From the NCBI GenBank assembly GCA_031277615.1, contig JAITMC010000034.1, positions 1 to 64,000 on the forward strand: a stretch of 64,000 nucleotides of DNA, in the 5' to 3' direction. Position 1 is the first letter of the stretch. Each line of letters starts with the position of its first letter. A program made the translations under genes and the position numbers. The notes under the pieces were generated by a model. It worked only from the letters and a program-made list of their open reading frames with translations. It made no database searches and was not told the origin of the DNA. The stretch comes from Chryseobacterium sp. GTDB taxonomy: Bacteria > Bacteroidota > Bacteroidia > Flavobacteriales > Weeksellaceae. This document shows positions 7,620 through 17,120 of the stretch, piece by piece.

Positions 7620-8270
7620 ATGACCTTTCAGGAATTTTTAAACATAGCATTTTCCCCTGTGAACACCATATTGAGTGTTCTGTTGATTCTGTCGGTAATT
7701 TATTGGGTCTTTACCATCCTTACCGGTCTGGATATTGATGTGGGAATACACCATGATCTGGATGCCGGAACAGATTCTCCGGATGGACATGTTCATATTG
7801 CCGATCATGATGCCTCTGCATGGATGCAGTTCCTGAAATTTCTGAATCTTGATATTGTTCCCATGACTTACTTTCTTACGCTGTCACTTCTGATCGCATG
7901 GCTGGGATCTTTTTATCTTAATTATTTCATTCCCATGCCGGTATGGGTCGGGATTTTAGCCATATTCCCATTGCTGATCGCAGGAATGCTCCTGACTAAG
8001 CTGATTTTGAAGCCTTTAAATCCGTTTTTTAAAGAAATCAATCATAAAGGAGAAGTCGCTCACGACTTTCTGGGAAGAGAAGGAAGGCTGAAATCCAGTA
8101 TACATGATGATAAAATAGGCATGATGGAGGTATTTATCGGAAGCGATCCCATGACGCTGATGGTAAAGAGCGAAAACGGGGTCAGGCTGGAACACGGAAC
8201 TCACGTCATGATTGTAGACGAAGACTATGATAAAAGAATTTACTATGTACGGAAATCAATGAGATATTAA
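7620..8270 (+). CDS. YqiJ-like OB-fold membrane protein (DUF1449 type)
   Basis: The 216-residue protein has three hydrophobic segments (about residues 16-36, 80-104 and 108-130), a His/Asp-rich loop between the first two (DVGIHHDLDAG, DGHVHIADHD) and a C-terminal beta-rich part (GREGRLKSSI to IYYVRKSM) like the OB-fold of NfeD/YqiJ proteins. Such proteins are encoded next to flotillins (yqiJ-yqiK), as here. It probably anchors or organises the flotillin in the inner membrane. The His-rich loop could bind metal. Confidence 0.85.
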   Translation: MTFQEFLNIAFSPVNTILSVLLILSVIYWVFTILTGLDIDVGIHHDLDAGTDSPDGHVHIADHDASAWMQFLKFLNLDIVPMTYFLTLSLLIAWLGSFYLNYFIPMPVWVGILAIFPLLIAGMLLTKLILKPLNPFFKEINHKGEVAHDFLGREGRLKSSIHDDKIGMMEVFIGSDPMTLMVKSENGVRLEHGTHVMIVDEDYDKRIYYVRKSMRY

Positions 8271-8280
8271 AAACTGAAAT

Positions 8281-8343
8281 ATGCTTTCAATTTTTATCAT
8301 TATATTCAATTATGTTCTGGATATCCTTATTCAGTACTTTTAG
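8281..8343 (+). CDS. Possible 20-residue hydrophobic peptide
   Basis: An ATG 10 bases after the YqiJ-like stop opens a 20-codon frame (MLSIFIIIFNYVLDILIQYF) ending in TAG, 45 bases before the flotillin gene. The product would be one transmembrane helix. Tiny hydrophobic peptides often partner membrane complexes, but an ORF this short can occur by chance in AT-rich DNA, so it is only a candidate. Confidence 0.3.
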   Translation: MLSIFIIIFNYVLDILIQYF

Positions 8344-8388
8344 AAAAAACAAAAAAACACATTCACATATAATAAACTTTAATAAACT

Positions 8389-10410
8389 ATGAATTTACCT
8401 TTTATTGCTGGAATTATTGTTGCTGTAGTGGCTTCAATCGGGTTGATTTTCTGGATCTTATCCATGTATAAGAAGACCGTTCAGGGAATCGTTATTTTGA
8501 GAACAGGATACGGCGGGTCGAAAGTATTTTTTAATGCCGGGATTGTGATTCCTATCATTCACCGTATGGAATCTATGGATATTTCCGTAAAAAAGCTGGA
8601 AATTGCAAGAGAAGGAAAAGCAGGGCTGATCTGTAAAGATAATATGAGAGCCGATATTCAGGTGGCTTTCTTTATCCGCGTTAACAAATCAGTAGACGAT
8701 ATCATCAATGTGGCTCAGACCATCGGATGTCAGAGAGCTTCTGATGCCCAGACATTGAGAGAGCTTTTTGAAGCCAAATTCTCTGAAGCCCTTAAAACGG
8801 TAGGAAAGAAATTTGATTTTACCGAACTATATGAGGCAAGAAGTGAATTCCGCCAGGAAATTCTTCATATCATCGGAACAGACCTTAACGGATACGTTCT
8901 TGATGACTGTGCCATTGATTATCTTGAACAGACTTCCATTGATAAACTGGATAAAGACAATATTCTGGATTCCGAGGGTATCAAAAAAATTACAGAACTC
9001 ACGGCTACCCAGAATATCAAAGCCAATCAGGTGCGCAGGGATGAGGAGAAAACCATTACCAAGCAGAATGTAGAAGCCCGTGAGGCCATTCTGGAGCTGG
9101 AAAAACAGCTTGCAGAAAAAGAAGAATCTCAAAAAAGAGAAGTAGCCAATATCAGAGCCCGTGAAAATGCGGAAATCCTAAAAGTAGAAGAAGAAGAGCG
9201 TCTGAGATATGAAAGCGTGCGCATCGCGACGGAAGAAAAACTACAGATCGCAGAAGAAAACAAACTTCGTCAGGTGGTAATTGCTGCTAAAAATAAAGAA
9301 CGTGCCGATCTTGTGGAGACCGAAAGAGTGATGAAAGACAAAGCCCTGGAAGCTACAGAAAGGGAAAGAATCGTTTCCCTGGCACAGATTGAAAAAGACA
9401 AAGCTATCGAACTCGAGAAGAAAAGCATTCAGGATGCCATTCGTGAGCGCCTTACCATGGAAAAAACTGTGGTGGAAGAACAACAGGGAATCAAAGATCT
9501 TGAAGCATTCAAGACCGCAGAAAGAAACAAGCAGGTAGAAATTACACTGGCAACACAGGAAGCAGAGAAAAAACTGATCGAGGAGACCAGAGCAGCAGAA
9601 GCAAGAAAACTGGCCGCAGAAAAAGATGCCCAGAAATATGTAATTGAAGCTCAGGCAAAAAGAGATGCCGCAGAAAAAGAAGCAGAAGCACGCAAAATTA
9701 TTGCGGATGCCAAAGCAAAAGAAGAAGCAACCGTAGGATTATCTGAGGCTCAGGTGCTACACGCCAAAGCCGATGCCGCAGAAAGACAGGGTATTGTGGA
9801 AGCTGTGGTGATCGAGAAAAAAGCGGACGCTGTGAAAAAAGAAGGAATTGCCCAGGCAGAAGTGATCAAGGAAAAAGCATTGGCAGAAGCCGCAGGAATC
9901 ACCGAAAAGGCAGAAGCGATGAAGAAACTGAACGAAGCCGGAAAAGACCACGAAGAATTCCGTTTGAAACTGAACAAGGAAAAAGAAGTGGAACTGGCTC
10001 AGATCGCTATCCAGAAAGATATTGCAGACGCGCAGTCGCTGGTATTGGCAGAAGCATTCAGGTCTGCTAAGATTGATATCGTTGGGGGAGATAATACGTT
10101 CTTCGATAATGTGATCCGCCAGGTTTCAGCAGGAAAAGGACTGGATAAATTTGTCAGTCATAGCGAAAACGCACAGATCCTGAGAGAAAACCTTTTGGGC
10201 GACGGTGAAAATATCATCGGAAAAGTAATGGGAATGGTAGATAAATACAAAATCTCATCGGATGATATCAAAAATATGAGTATTGCCTCACTGATCTTTA
10301 AACTGAATAGTGTAGCAGATCAGCAGGAAAAAGGTATTCTGGAAAGAGCACTCGACATGGCAAGACATCTGGGAGTAGAAAATAAACCGGTTAATAATAA
10401 CCATATTTAA
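8389..10410 (+). CDS. Flotillin family protein (YqiK-like)
   Basis: An N-terminal transmembrane helix (residues ~5-27) is followed by an SPFH/Band 7 domain (~30-210, including GGSKVFFNAGIVIPIIHRME) and a very long Glu/Ala/Lys-rich coiled coil (~215-560) typical of flotillins. At 673 residues it is longer than usual (about 500) through the coiled coil. It should form oligomeric membrane scaffolds facing the cytoplasm. It shares the operon with YqiJ-like and PspA proteins, supporting a role in inner-membrane organisation under stress. Confidence 0.9.
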   Translation: MNLPFIAGIIVAVVASIGLIFWILSMYKKTVQGIVILRTGYGGSKVFFNAGIVIPIIHRMESMDISVKKLEIAREGKAGLICKDNMRADIQVAFFIRVNKSVDDIINVAQTIGCQRASDAQTLRELFEAKFSEALKTVGKKFDFTELYEARSEFRQEILHIIGTDLNGYVLDDCAIDYLEQTSIDKLDKDNILDSEGIKKITELTATQNIKANQVRRDEEKTITKQNVEAREAILELEKQLAEKEESQKREVANIRARENAEILKVEEEERLRYESVRIATEEKLQIAEENKLRQVVIAAKNKERADLVETERVMKDKALEATERERIVSLAQIEKDKAIELEKKSIQDAIRERLTMEKTVVEEQQGIKDLEAFKTAERNKQVEITLATQEAEKKLIEETRAAEARKLAAEKDAQKYVIEAQAKRDAAEKEAEARKIIADAKAKEEATVGLSEAQVLHAKADAAERQGIVEAVVIEKKADAVKKEGIAQAEVIKEKALAEAAGITEKAEAMKKLNEAGKDHEEFRLKLNKEKEVELAQIAIQKDIADAQSLVLAEAFRSAKIDIVGGDNTFFDNVIRQVSAGKGLDKFVSHSENAQILRENLLGDGENIIGKVMGMVDKYKISSDDIKNMSIASLIFKLNSVADQQEKGILERALDMARHLGVENKPVNNNHI

Positions 10411-10500
10411 TAAAGAATCAGAAACGCTCATTAAAAGTTTTTAAACACTTTGCTGAAAACAGGTCTAATGTATCGATTAATGCATCGGCTGTTTAAGTAC

Positions 10501-10533
10501 AAACCTTACAGGCTGTTAAAACCTGTAAGGTTT
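10501..10533. repeat. Perfect 12-bp inverted repeat in the flotillin-ATPase spacer
   Basis: Arms AAACCTTACAGG and CCTGTAAGGTTT flank a 9-base loop, within the 197-base spacer 10411-10607. There is no T run after it, so it may be an attenuator, a processing hairpin, or a dispersed palindromic repeat; such CCTGTAAGGTTT palindromes recur between genes of related bacteria as far as I recall. Confidence 0.6.
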
Positions 10534-10607
10534 GAATTAAGCTGAAAGCAAAGTGCTGTACAAAGATCTGCTGTACCACAGCAGCCATGACAACCTAACC
10601 CAACACT

Positions 10608-13600
10608 ATGTCAGAAAAACTTAATTCCGGAACATACGAAATTATTCAGAACCGTCTGAATGAGCAGAAGAATGATCTGATCCAAAGACTTCAAAAGCTT
10701 AATGAAAGCCGTAAAGGGATCTTCGGAGGAATAGATTTTTCTCTTATTGCCAATGAAAGGATCTCCACAGATCATAACTGTATTGCCAAAGATATTTTCT
10801 CTCTCGGCAATCAGCTGATATTTGGGTCGAATGCTCATCTGGGGCTGCAGACGGAAATTAATATTTCAGATGTTTTCTCCATATACAGAATCAATAAAAA
10901 CCGGTTTGAGCCTCAGGATTATACCCTGATCAACGATGAAATTTTTATTGATGAATTCAAAAACCTTTACAAATACTACAGGAATACCTTCTTTGCAAGG
11001 TTTGCTTTTACAGAGAATTACCTTTATATGGTATTTCAGCTTTCGGAAAGCACCTCAGATATCAAAGCTTTTAAATGGCTTATCAAAGACAATCAGCTGA
11101 TCTATGTGGATTCAAGAAGTGCTTCGGAAACTTCATATCCGCAGCAGCATGGCTTTGTATGGACAAAAGCAACAAGAGATATGCAGCGGTCCGGAAAGCA
11201 TCCGCATATTTCCCTGGCCGATAAAGTCTTTGTTGAAAGCATCGGCGGAGATATTACCATTAAGGTAGAGGACAATACAGATACCGGAAAAGGAATCTAT
11301 TCCGAAGATGTTATCCATAAAGACCAGAATCTGGACGATGCAGAAATCCATTTCTGTGATCTTGACAACCTTGTTTTGTTTAAAATAAAGCCTTATCAGG
11401 AAACCGAACGCTATTTTATTTATAATCACAAGGAAAAAACCGTTTCCAGAGCAGATGCCCTTAAATATTCAGGACTGTTGCTTCCGGAAAATCAGGGTGT
11501 TTTATTCTCCAACGGATATGCTTTGCAGACAGGAGGTCTGAAAGTCATTTCCCAGGATCAGAACAGGCTGTATTATCTGAAAACCGTCACGGAACCGAAT
11601 GGCGAGAACTTCCTGTATGTTTTCTATGATGATAAAACCAATAATTATCAGCTGATCTCCTACAATATCATTACCCAGACAATAGAAACTCCGATCCGTT
11701 GCAGCGGATTTTCTCTTCTGAATGATGGGAAACTGATCTACCTCAGAGAAAGCATTGAAACCACCAAACATCACCTGGCCCAGATCTGGCAGACTCCGTT
11801 TTCCAAAGAGCTGCAGCCGAATGCTGAAAAAGCAGACAGCCTCATCTATAAGATCGGAAACAAAGATATCGTAAGAGTAATGGCCGAAAGCCAGGAGCTG
11901 ATTACGCTGCTGAACAAAAAAGATTCCTACAGCGGATTATACGATGATATCGTTAAGCTCTCCACTTTTATTCTGGATACCTATTACTTCTTAGGTGAAA
12001 ACGAGGTTCAGAAACTAGACCAGCCTCTTAAAGAGATCCGGAAGATTGCCCATTCTGCGATCAATGAATATGAAAAAGTTGTAGAGCAGAGAAAAAGCAC
12101 TGAAGAAGCTTTAGAGAAAATAAAACTTTCCTGCCAGAAAATACTTGATGATACCAAAAGGCTTCATTATGCACAGCTTACAGAATATATCGATGCCCTT
12201 TCCCAGATCAGAGCCCTGAGAGGAGAAGTAACCGGAGCCAGGGAGCTGAAATATGCAGATACTACGCTTCTTGATGCCCTGGAAAAATCTTTGGCAGAAC
12301 GCTATACGGAACTTTCCAATGCCTGTGTTGATTTTCTCCTGCAGGAAGGAGCTTTGCTGCCATATGAGGAAAAAGCCCAAAATATTTCAGAAGAGATTAT
12401 TGGGCTTCAGAAAGCTATTGATGCAAAAACCATCGAAGAAAACATCAATACCCTTTCGGGACAGCTTGAACTGCTGGTGGATATTGTGAACAACCTTAAA
12501 ATAGAAGATACCTCACAGTCTACCCAGATCATTGAAAATATTTCCCGGATCTTTGCCCGCCTCAATCAGGAAAGACTGGAGCTCAGCAAAAGAAAAAGGG
12601 AAATCTCCGGAAAAGAGCTCGCCTCAGATTTTCAGGCCCAGATCACCCTGTTTGATCAGGCGGTAATTAACTTTCTGGAACTTTCCCAGACGCCTGAAAA
12701 ATGTGATGAATACCTGACTAAACTTTCCATCCAGCTGGAGGAAATGGGCACCAAATTTGTTGATTTTGATGAATTTATTCAGAAAATTGAAAGCAAAAGA
12801 GAAGAAGTTTACGGACACTTTCAGAATAAAAGAGTCCAGCTTACCGAATCGAGAAACAAAAGAACCCAGAATCTTTTTGAAGCCGCTCAGAGAATCCTGA
12901 AATCCGTTCAGACCAAAGCCGAGTCTTTTGATTCTGAAAATGAAATCAATGGTTACTTTGCGTCGGATCTGATGGTTGAAAAAGCACGGGATCTTGCAAG
13001 ACAGCTCGCGGAGTTGGAAGATTCTGCCAAATCAGAAGAAATTCTCACCCTTTTAAAAACCTCCCAGCAGGAAACCGTAAGAAAGCTGAAGGATAAAAAA
13101 GAGATCTATGCAGACGGCGAAAGCATCATTGCGCTGGGCGATTACAAATTTGCCGTCAACCAACAGAAACTGGATCTTACCCTTGTGCTCAGAAATGCAC
13201 AATATTATTATCACCTTACGGGAACAAGCTTCTACGAACCGCTTCATTTTGATACAACTGAAGATTTCAGAGAAGTATGGAACCAGGAATTTATTTCAGA
13301 GAATACACAGGTTAAGAGATTTGAATACCTTGCCTGGAACGTGTTCGCTACCCATAAAAAAGTGGCTTCAGAAGCGGAAAATGAAGCCGCCGTTCAGCAG
13401 TTTACCGCGGCACACTTTGGAGAAGGCCTTGTGAAAGGCGTTCATGATCAGGATGCACTTATCATTGTTCAGAAACTTCAGCAGATGCATAATGAGCTCG
13501 GACTGATGAAGTTTTCTGCCGGAGAAAGAGCTTTGGCACAACTGTTCTGGTTCTTTTTAAAAGAGGACCGCAAGGCTTATTATAACAGACAGTTTGATGT

Positions 13601-15410
13601 CGCAGTCATTATTTCCGGAGCATTTTCGCATGCTCAGGGATTTGATTATCTGCTGAAAGAACTTTCGGAAGAGATCAGAATATTTGCATCCGAAAGCCGG
13701 TTTCTGGAAGATACCGACAGCTTCAATGCGGCTTTGTACCTGAAGCAGGAAGACCGTGAAAATTTCCTGATTTCTGAACATGCAGCAGCTTTGTATGAAC
13801 TGTTTTTAAAAGAACTGAAAGAGAAAGGCAAAGACCTGGAATTCATAGAACAGCTCAAAATGTTATATGCATATCCTTCTGCCTGCTATTATACCGCAGA
13901 AAGCGCATTGAAAGCCTTTGATCCCGCTGCGAATGAAAATATGATCCGGGAAACAGCCGTATTTCTGATCACTCAGAAGTTTGATCCGAAAAATGTAAGG
14001 CACGTTTCGTATGAAACCATCATTAAAGGACTTAAATCTCTGGAAAAAGATTCGGAATACAACCTTAATTATTTTGAGTTTGCCACCCGTTTAAGCCAGT
14101 TCAATACAGTTACGGTTCCAAAATATAAAAAACTGCAGGAGCTGAAGTACAATTGGGTCGGGGAAAAGAAAAAAGCCCTTAAAGTTGATACATTTCAGCC
14201 TCAGATATTGAGCTCATTTGTTAGAAATAAACTCATCAATGATGTCTATTTTCCTCTGATCGGGGCGAACCTGGCCAAGCAATTGGGAACAGCAGGAGCT
14301 GATAAAAGAACAGACCGTATGGGAATGCTGCTTTTAGTATCTCCTCCGGGCTACGGAAAAACGACCCTTATGGAATATATGGCCGAAAGGATGGGACTGG
14401 TTTTTATGAAGATCAACGGACCGTCTGTAGGCTATGATATTGTTTCCACAGATCCTTCTGAAGCCAAAAATGCAGGCGCAAGACAGGAGCTTGAAAAACT
14501 GAATCTTGCGCTGGAAATGGGAGATAATGTGATGCTGTACCTGGATGATATCCAGCACTGCAACCCGGAATTCCTGCAAAAGTTCATCTCTCTTGCCGAT
14601 GGCCAGAGAAAGATAGAAGGAATCTACAATGGGGAAAGTAAAACCTATGATCTCCGTTCTAAGAGATTCTGCCTGGTAATGGCGGGGAATCCCTATACGG
14701 AGAACGGGGAGAAGTTCAAAATTCCGGATATGCTGGCCAACCGTTCAGATACCTATAATCTGGGTGAAATTTCAGGGTCAAGAACCGATCTTTTCGATCT
14801 GAGCCTGATTGAGAATTCCCTGATGTCCAATGAATATCTGACAAGGCTTACCCAACCGGGAATGGAGAACCTTTATGAGCTGTATGACTGTGTTGTAACG
14901 GATAATCCTGCCGATAATCTTAAAGGAAATTTCAGCTCCAGTGAGATTGCAGATTTCAGGGCTGTTCTGGACAATACCATCACGGTAAGAAACATGATCC
15001 TGAAAGTCAACAGGGAGTATATTGCCTCAGCAGCAATGTCTGATGATTACAGAAATGAGCCTCCATTCAAACTTCAGGGATCTTACCGTAATATGAACAA
15101 GCTGATCACACAGATTCAGCCGATCCTGAAAAAGAACGAGGTCGTGCAGATCGTGTTGGATCACTATCAGAATGAATCCCAGACCCTGACCACCGGTGCG
15201 GAAGCTAATATGCTGAAACTGAAAGAACTGATTGGTGTCCTCTCAGGAGAAGAAAATGAGCGCTGGAATGAGATCAAAAAGACTTTCGTAAAAAATAAAA
15301 CCTTAAAAGGATTAGGAGAAAACGACCGGATGTCCCAGATCGTAGCACTTCTGGCTCAGTTCGGAGACGGGCTGCAGGGAATCAGAGAAGCTTTGGGAAA
15401 AGAAGAATAA
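10608..15410 (+). CDS. Giant AAA+ ATPase with DUF3686-type N-terminal region
   Basis: The 1600-residue protein has a beta-rich N-terminal region (~50-470) like DUF3686 (DNA-repair-ATPase-like), long coiled-coil and helical stretches (~480-900) and a C-terminal AAA+ module. The Walker A is GYGKT at ~1248-1252 and Walker B VMLYLDD at ~1308-1314, followed by an Asn-containing sensor region (LVMAGNPYTENG). No membrane segment is present. Despite the DNA-repair label of the family, the operon with PspA and flotillin argues for remodelling of membrane-coat assemblies, as other AAA+ enzymes do for ESCRT-III-like polymers. That role is inference. Confidence 0.85.
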   Translation: MSEKLNSGTYEIIQNRLNEQKNDLIQRLQKLNESRKGIFGGIDFSLIANERISTDHNCIAKDIFSLGNQLIFGSNAHLGLQTEINISDVFSIYRINKNRFEPQDYTLINDEIFIDEFKNLYKYYRNTFFARFAFTENYLYMVFQLSESTSDIKAFKWLIKDNQLIYVDSRSASETSYPQQHGFVWTKATRDMQRSGKHPHISLADKVFVESIGGDITIKVEDNTDTGKGIYSEDVIHKDQNLDDAEIHFCDLDNLVLFKIKPYQETERYFIYNHKEKTVSRADALKYSGLLLPENQGVLFSNGYALQTGGLKVISQDQNRLYYLKTVTEPNGENFLYVFYDDKTNNYQLISYNIITQTIETPIRCSGFSLLNDGKLIYLRESIETTKHHLAQIWQTPFSKELQPNAEKADSLIYKIGNKDIVRVMAESQELITLLNKKDSYSGLYDDIVKLSTFILDTYYFLGENEVQKLDQPLKEIRKIAHSAINEYEKVVEQRKSTEEALEKIKLSCQKILDDTKRLHYAQLTEYIDALSQIRALRGEVTGARELKYADTTLLDALEKSLAERYTELSNACVDFLLQEGALLPYEEKAQNISEEIIGLQKAIDAKTIEENINTLSGQLELLVDIVNNLKIEDTSQSTQIIENISRIFARLNQERLELSKRKREISGKELASDFQAQITLFDQAVINFLELSQTPEKCDEYLTKLSIQLEEMGTKFVDFDEFIQKIESKREEVYGHFQNKRVQLTESRNKRTQNLFEAAQRILKSVQTKAESFDSENEINGYFASDLMVEKARDLARQLAELEDSAKSEEILTLLKTSQQETVRKLKDKKEIYADGESIIALGDYKFAVNQQKLDLTLVLRNAQYYYHLTGTSFYEPLHFDTTEDFREVWNQEFISENTQVKRFEYLAWNVFATHKKVASEAENEAAVQQFTAAHFGEGLVKGVHDQDALIIVQKLQQMHNELGLMKFSAGERALAQLFWFFLKEDRKAYYNRQFDVAVIISGAFSHAQGFDYLLKELSEEIRIFASESRFLEDTDSFNAALYLKQEDRENFLISEHAAALYELFLKELKEKGKDLEFIEQLKMLYAYPSACYYTAESALKAFDPAANENMIRETAVFLITQKFDPKNVRHVSYETIIKGLKSLEKDSEYNLNYFEFATRLSQFNTVTVPKYKKLQELKYNWVGEKKKALKVDTFQPQILSSFVRNKLINDVYFPLIGANLAKQLGTAGADKRTDRMGMLLLVSPPGYGKTTLMEYMAERMGLVFMKINGPSVGYDIVSTDPSEAKNAGARQELEKLNLALEMGDNVMLYLDDIQHCNPEFLQKFISLADGQRKIEGIYNGESKTYDLRSKRFCLVMAGNPYTENGEKFKIPDMLANRSDTYNLGEISGSRTDLFDLSLIENSLMSNEYLTRLTQPGMENLYELYDCVVTDNPADNLKGNFSSSEIADFRAVLDNTITVRNMILKVNREYIASAAMSDDYRNEPPFKLQGSYRNMNKLITQIQPILKKNEVVQIVLDHYQNESQTLTTGAEANMLKLKELIGVLSGEENERWNEIKKTFVKNKTLKGLGENDRMSQIVALLAQFGDGLQGIREALGKEE

Positions 15411-15435
15411 CAAGAGGAAATTTTTAATTATTTTC

Positions 15436-15470
15436 AAACAGGCTGCTTCAATTAGATCAGCCTGTTTTTT
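15436..15470 (+). terminator. Terminator of the PspA/flotillin/ATPase operon
   Basis: A 10-bp stem AAACAGGCTG / CAGCCTGTTT with a 12-base loop and trailing T run lies 25 bases after the ATPase stop. Confidence 0.9.
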
Positions 15471-15557
15471 TATGAGTAATAATTAATATTTTATTGGTTA
15501 TGGTGAATAATATTCAATATTGTGTATTAAATTTAATTTATTGATTAATATTTTTTA

Positions 15558-15565
15558 TAAATTTG
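15558..15565 (+). promoter_or_regulatory. -7 element of the RCC1-repeat gene
   Basis: TAAATTTG matches TAnnTTTG and lies 26 bases before the ATG. An AATATTCAATATTG element at 15509-15522 sits upstream and resembles sequences near the promoter at 17094 (see findings). Confidence 0.6.
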
Positions 15566-15591
15566 GGCGATAACCAGATTACAATATAAAT

Positions 15592-16989
15592 ATGAAGAAA
15601 TTCTACTTTTGCCTGGCCCTTTTCGCGGCTTTAAAAGGATATGCTCAAAAAGATTATTGCGTAAAAGATATCGCAATTACCTATACTACCATTTCTATTA
15701 TGACCACCGACGGAAAAATATATACCTGGGGACAGAACGGTTTCGGGCAGGTGGGTAACGGCAATTTCCAGGAACAGATTACCCCGTATCAGCGCCCTGC
15801 TACCCCGGATTTTGCTACGGTTTTTCATGGATTAAGCCATACCGTGGGATTAACGGGAGATGGTAAAATATATAGCTGGGGAAGAAATATGAGATCACAG
15901 GTAGGAGACGGAACGATAATAGACCGCAATACTCCCATACAGGTGGGCTCTGATACCGACTGGAGAAAAGTTACTGCAGGAGCAGTACATACAATCGCTT
16001 TAAAAAACAACGGAACGCTTTGGGGGTGGGGGAATAATTCAGCATGTGAGCTTCATGCCACTCCTGCCAATCCATATCCTAATGATTATTACGTTCAGCC
16101 TATACAGTTAAGTCCGGATACCAACTGGGAAGATATCACCGCCGGAGCAGCAAGAACTTTTGGAATAAAAAAGGACGGAACCTTGTGGGCAAGAGGAAGA
16201 AACTCCGGACATGGCCTGGGGATCGGATACGGTGAAAATATGTGCGTCACCAATTTTACACGGATCGGGACAGATGCCAACTGGAAAAAGGTTTTCACTT
16301 CTGCTGCAGGAGATTTTACATTCGCCTTAAAAACCGATAATACCTTGTGGGGATGGGGAGATAATATCATGGGAGGGGTCGGAAACGGTACCAGCACTTA
16401 TGTTCAGAGCCCTGTACAGATCGGAACCGACACCTGGAAGGATGTGGCTCCGGGGGAGAATTATTCGGTTGGCGTTAAAAGCAACGGTACATTATGGGGC
16501 TGGGGTAGAGGATGCTGGGACTACACGCAGACTTATGCAGTACCGGCCCACTCTTTGTCTCCGGTACAGGTGGGCAATGATACGGATTGGGTAAAAGTGT
16601 ATGGAGGTCACTGTATTTCACTGGCCCAGAAAGCAGACGGCTCTGTATGGGCCTGGGGCGGATACGGATATCTCTGGAACAATGGTGTTCCCACTTCATC
16701 ATTACAGCCGGTCCTTATCTTCCAGTGTGCAAGAGCTTCTACTTCTGAAACGGATTTTCAGTCATCTGATATTATACTGTATCCGAATCCTGCCGTTGAT
16801 AAAATCTTCTGGGCACAGAATATTCCTATTGAAAAAGTAACCCTCTATGATATGAGCGGAAGACTGATTTCCACACAGAATGTCAACGGAAATTTTGCCG
16901 ATATTTCCCGTCTCGTACCGGGTACTTATCTGATCAGGCTCGAGTCTAAGGATAAACAGATCTACAATTCAAAATTGATTAAAAAATAA
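15592..16989 (+). CDS. Secreted RCC1-repeat protein with type IX secretion signal
   Basis: A signal peptide (MKKFYFCLALFAALKGYAQ) is followed by seven repeats built around WGxN/WGWG (for example YTWGQNGFGQVGNG, LWGWGDNIMGGVGNG), enough for a complete seven-bladed RCC1-type propeller. The last ~75 residues (DIILYPNPAVDKIF to NSKLIKK) are a type A type IX secretion sorting domain. The protein should be exported through the outer membrane and anchored or released. Substrate unknown. Monocistronic between two promoters. Confidence 0.88.
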   Translation: MKKFYFCLALFAALKGYAQKDYCVKDIAITYTTISIMTTDGKIYTWGQNGFGQVGNGNFQEQITPYQRPATPDFATVFHGLSHTVGLTGDGKIYSWGRNMRSQVGDGTIIDRNTPIQVGSDTDWRKVTAGAVHTIALKNNGTLWGWGNNSACELHATPANPYPNDYYVQPIQLSPDTNWEDITAGAARTFGIKKDGTLWARGRNSGHGLGIGYGENMCVTNFTRIGTDANWKKVFTSAAGDFTFALKTDNTLWGWGDNIMGGVGNGTSTYVQSPVQIGTDTWKDVAPGENYSVGVKSNGTLWGWGRGCWDYTQTYAVPAHSLSPVQVGNDTDWVKVYGGHCISLAQKADGSVWAWGGYGYLWNNGVPTSSLQPVLIFQCARASTSETDFQSSDIILYPNPAVDKIFWAQNIPIEKVTLYDMSGRLISTQNVNGNFADISRLVPGTYLIRLESKDKQIYNSKLIKK

Positions 16990-17049
16990 CCAGGTTTTAT
17001 TTTAATGGGCTTGTTTATAAGGTCCATTTTTATTTTAATCTGTACCCAT

Positions 17050-17101
17050 AATATTCAATACTTCTGTATCTGTATCCAATATTGAATACTCCATAATTTT
17101 G
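17050..17101 (+). promoter_or_regulatory. Promoter and putative operator of the gene at 17121
   Basis: The -7 element TAATTTTG is at 17094-17101, 20 bases before the ATG. Upstream are inverted arms TATTCAATA (17052-17060) and TATTGAATA (17080-17088) with 19 bases between them, spanning the expected -33 region, so a bound regulator would affect RNA polymerase access. The MocR-type regulator encoded at 17530 is the obvious candidate, by proximity only. Confidence 0.5.
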
Positions 17102-17120
17102 TTTAGCTAAATAAGAAAAT

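Noticed and set aside
10501-10533. Inverted repeat in the flotillin-ATPase spacer as a terminator
   Set aside because: No T tract follows, and the downstream ATPase gene has no clear promoter of its own, so full termination here is unlikely.
6500-15410. Interpretation of the PspA/flotillin/AAA+ operon as an anti-phage defence system
   Set aside because: No nuclease, toxin or other effector is present; the components point to envelope maintenance.
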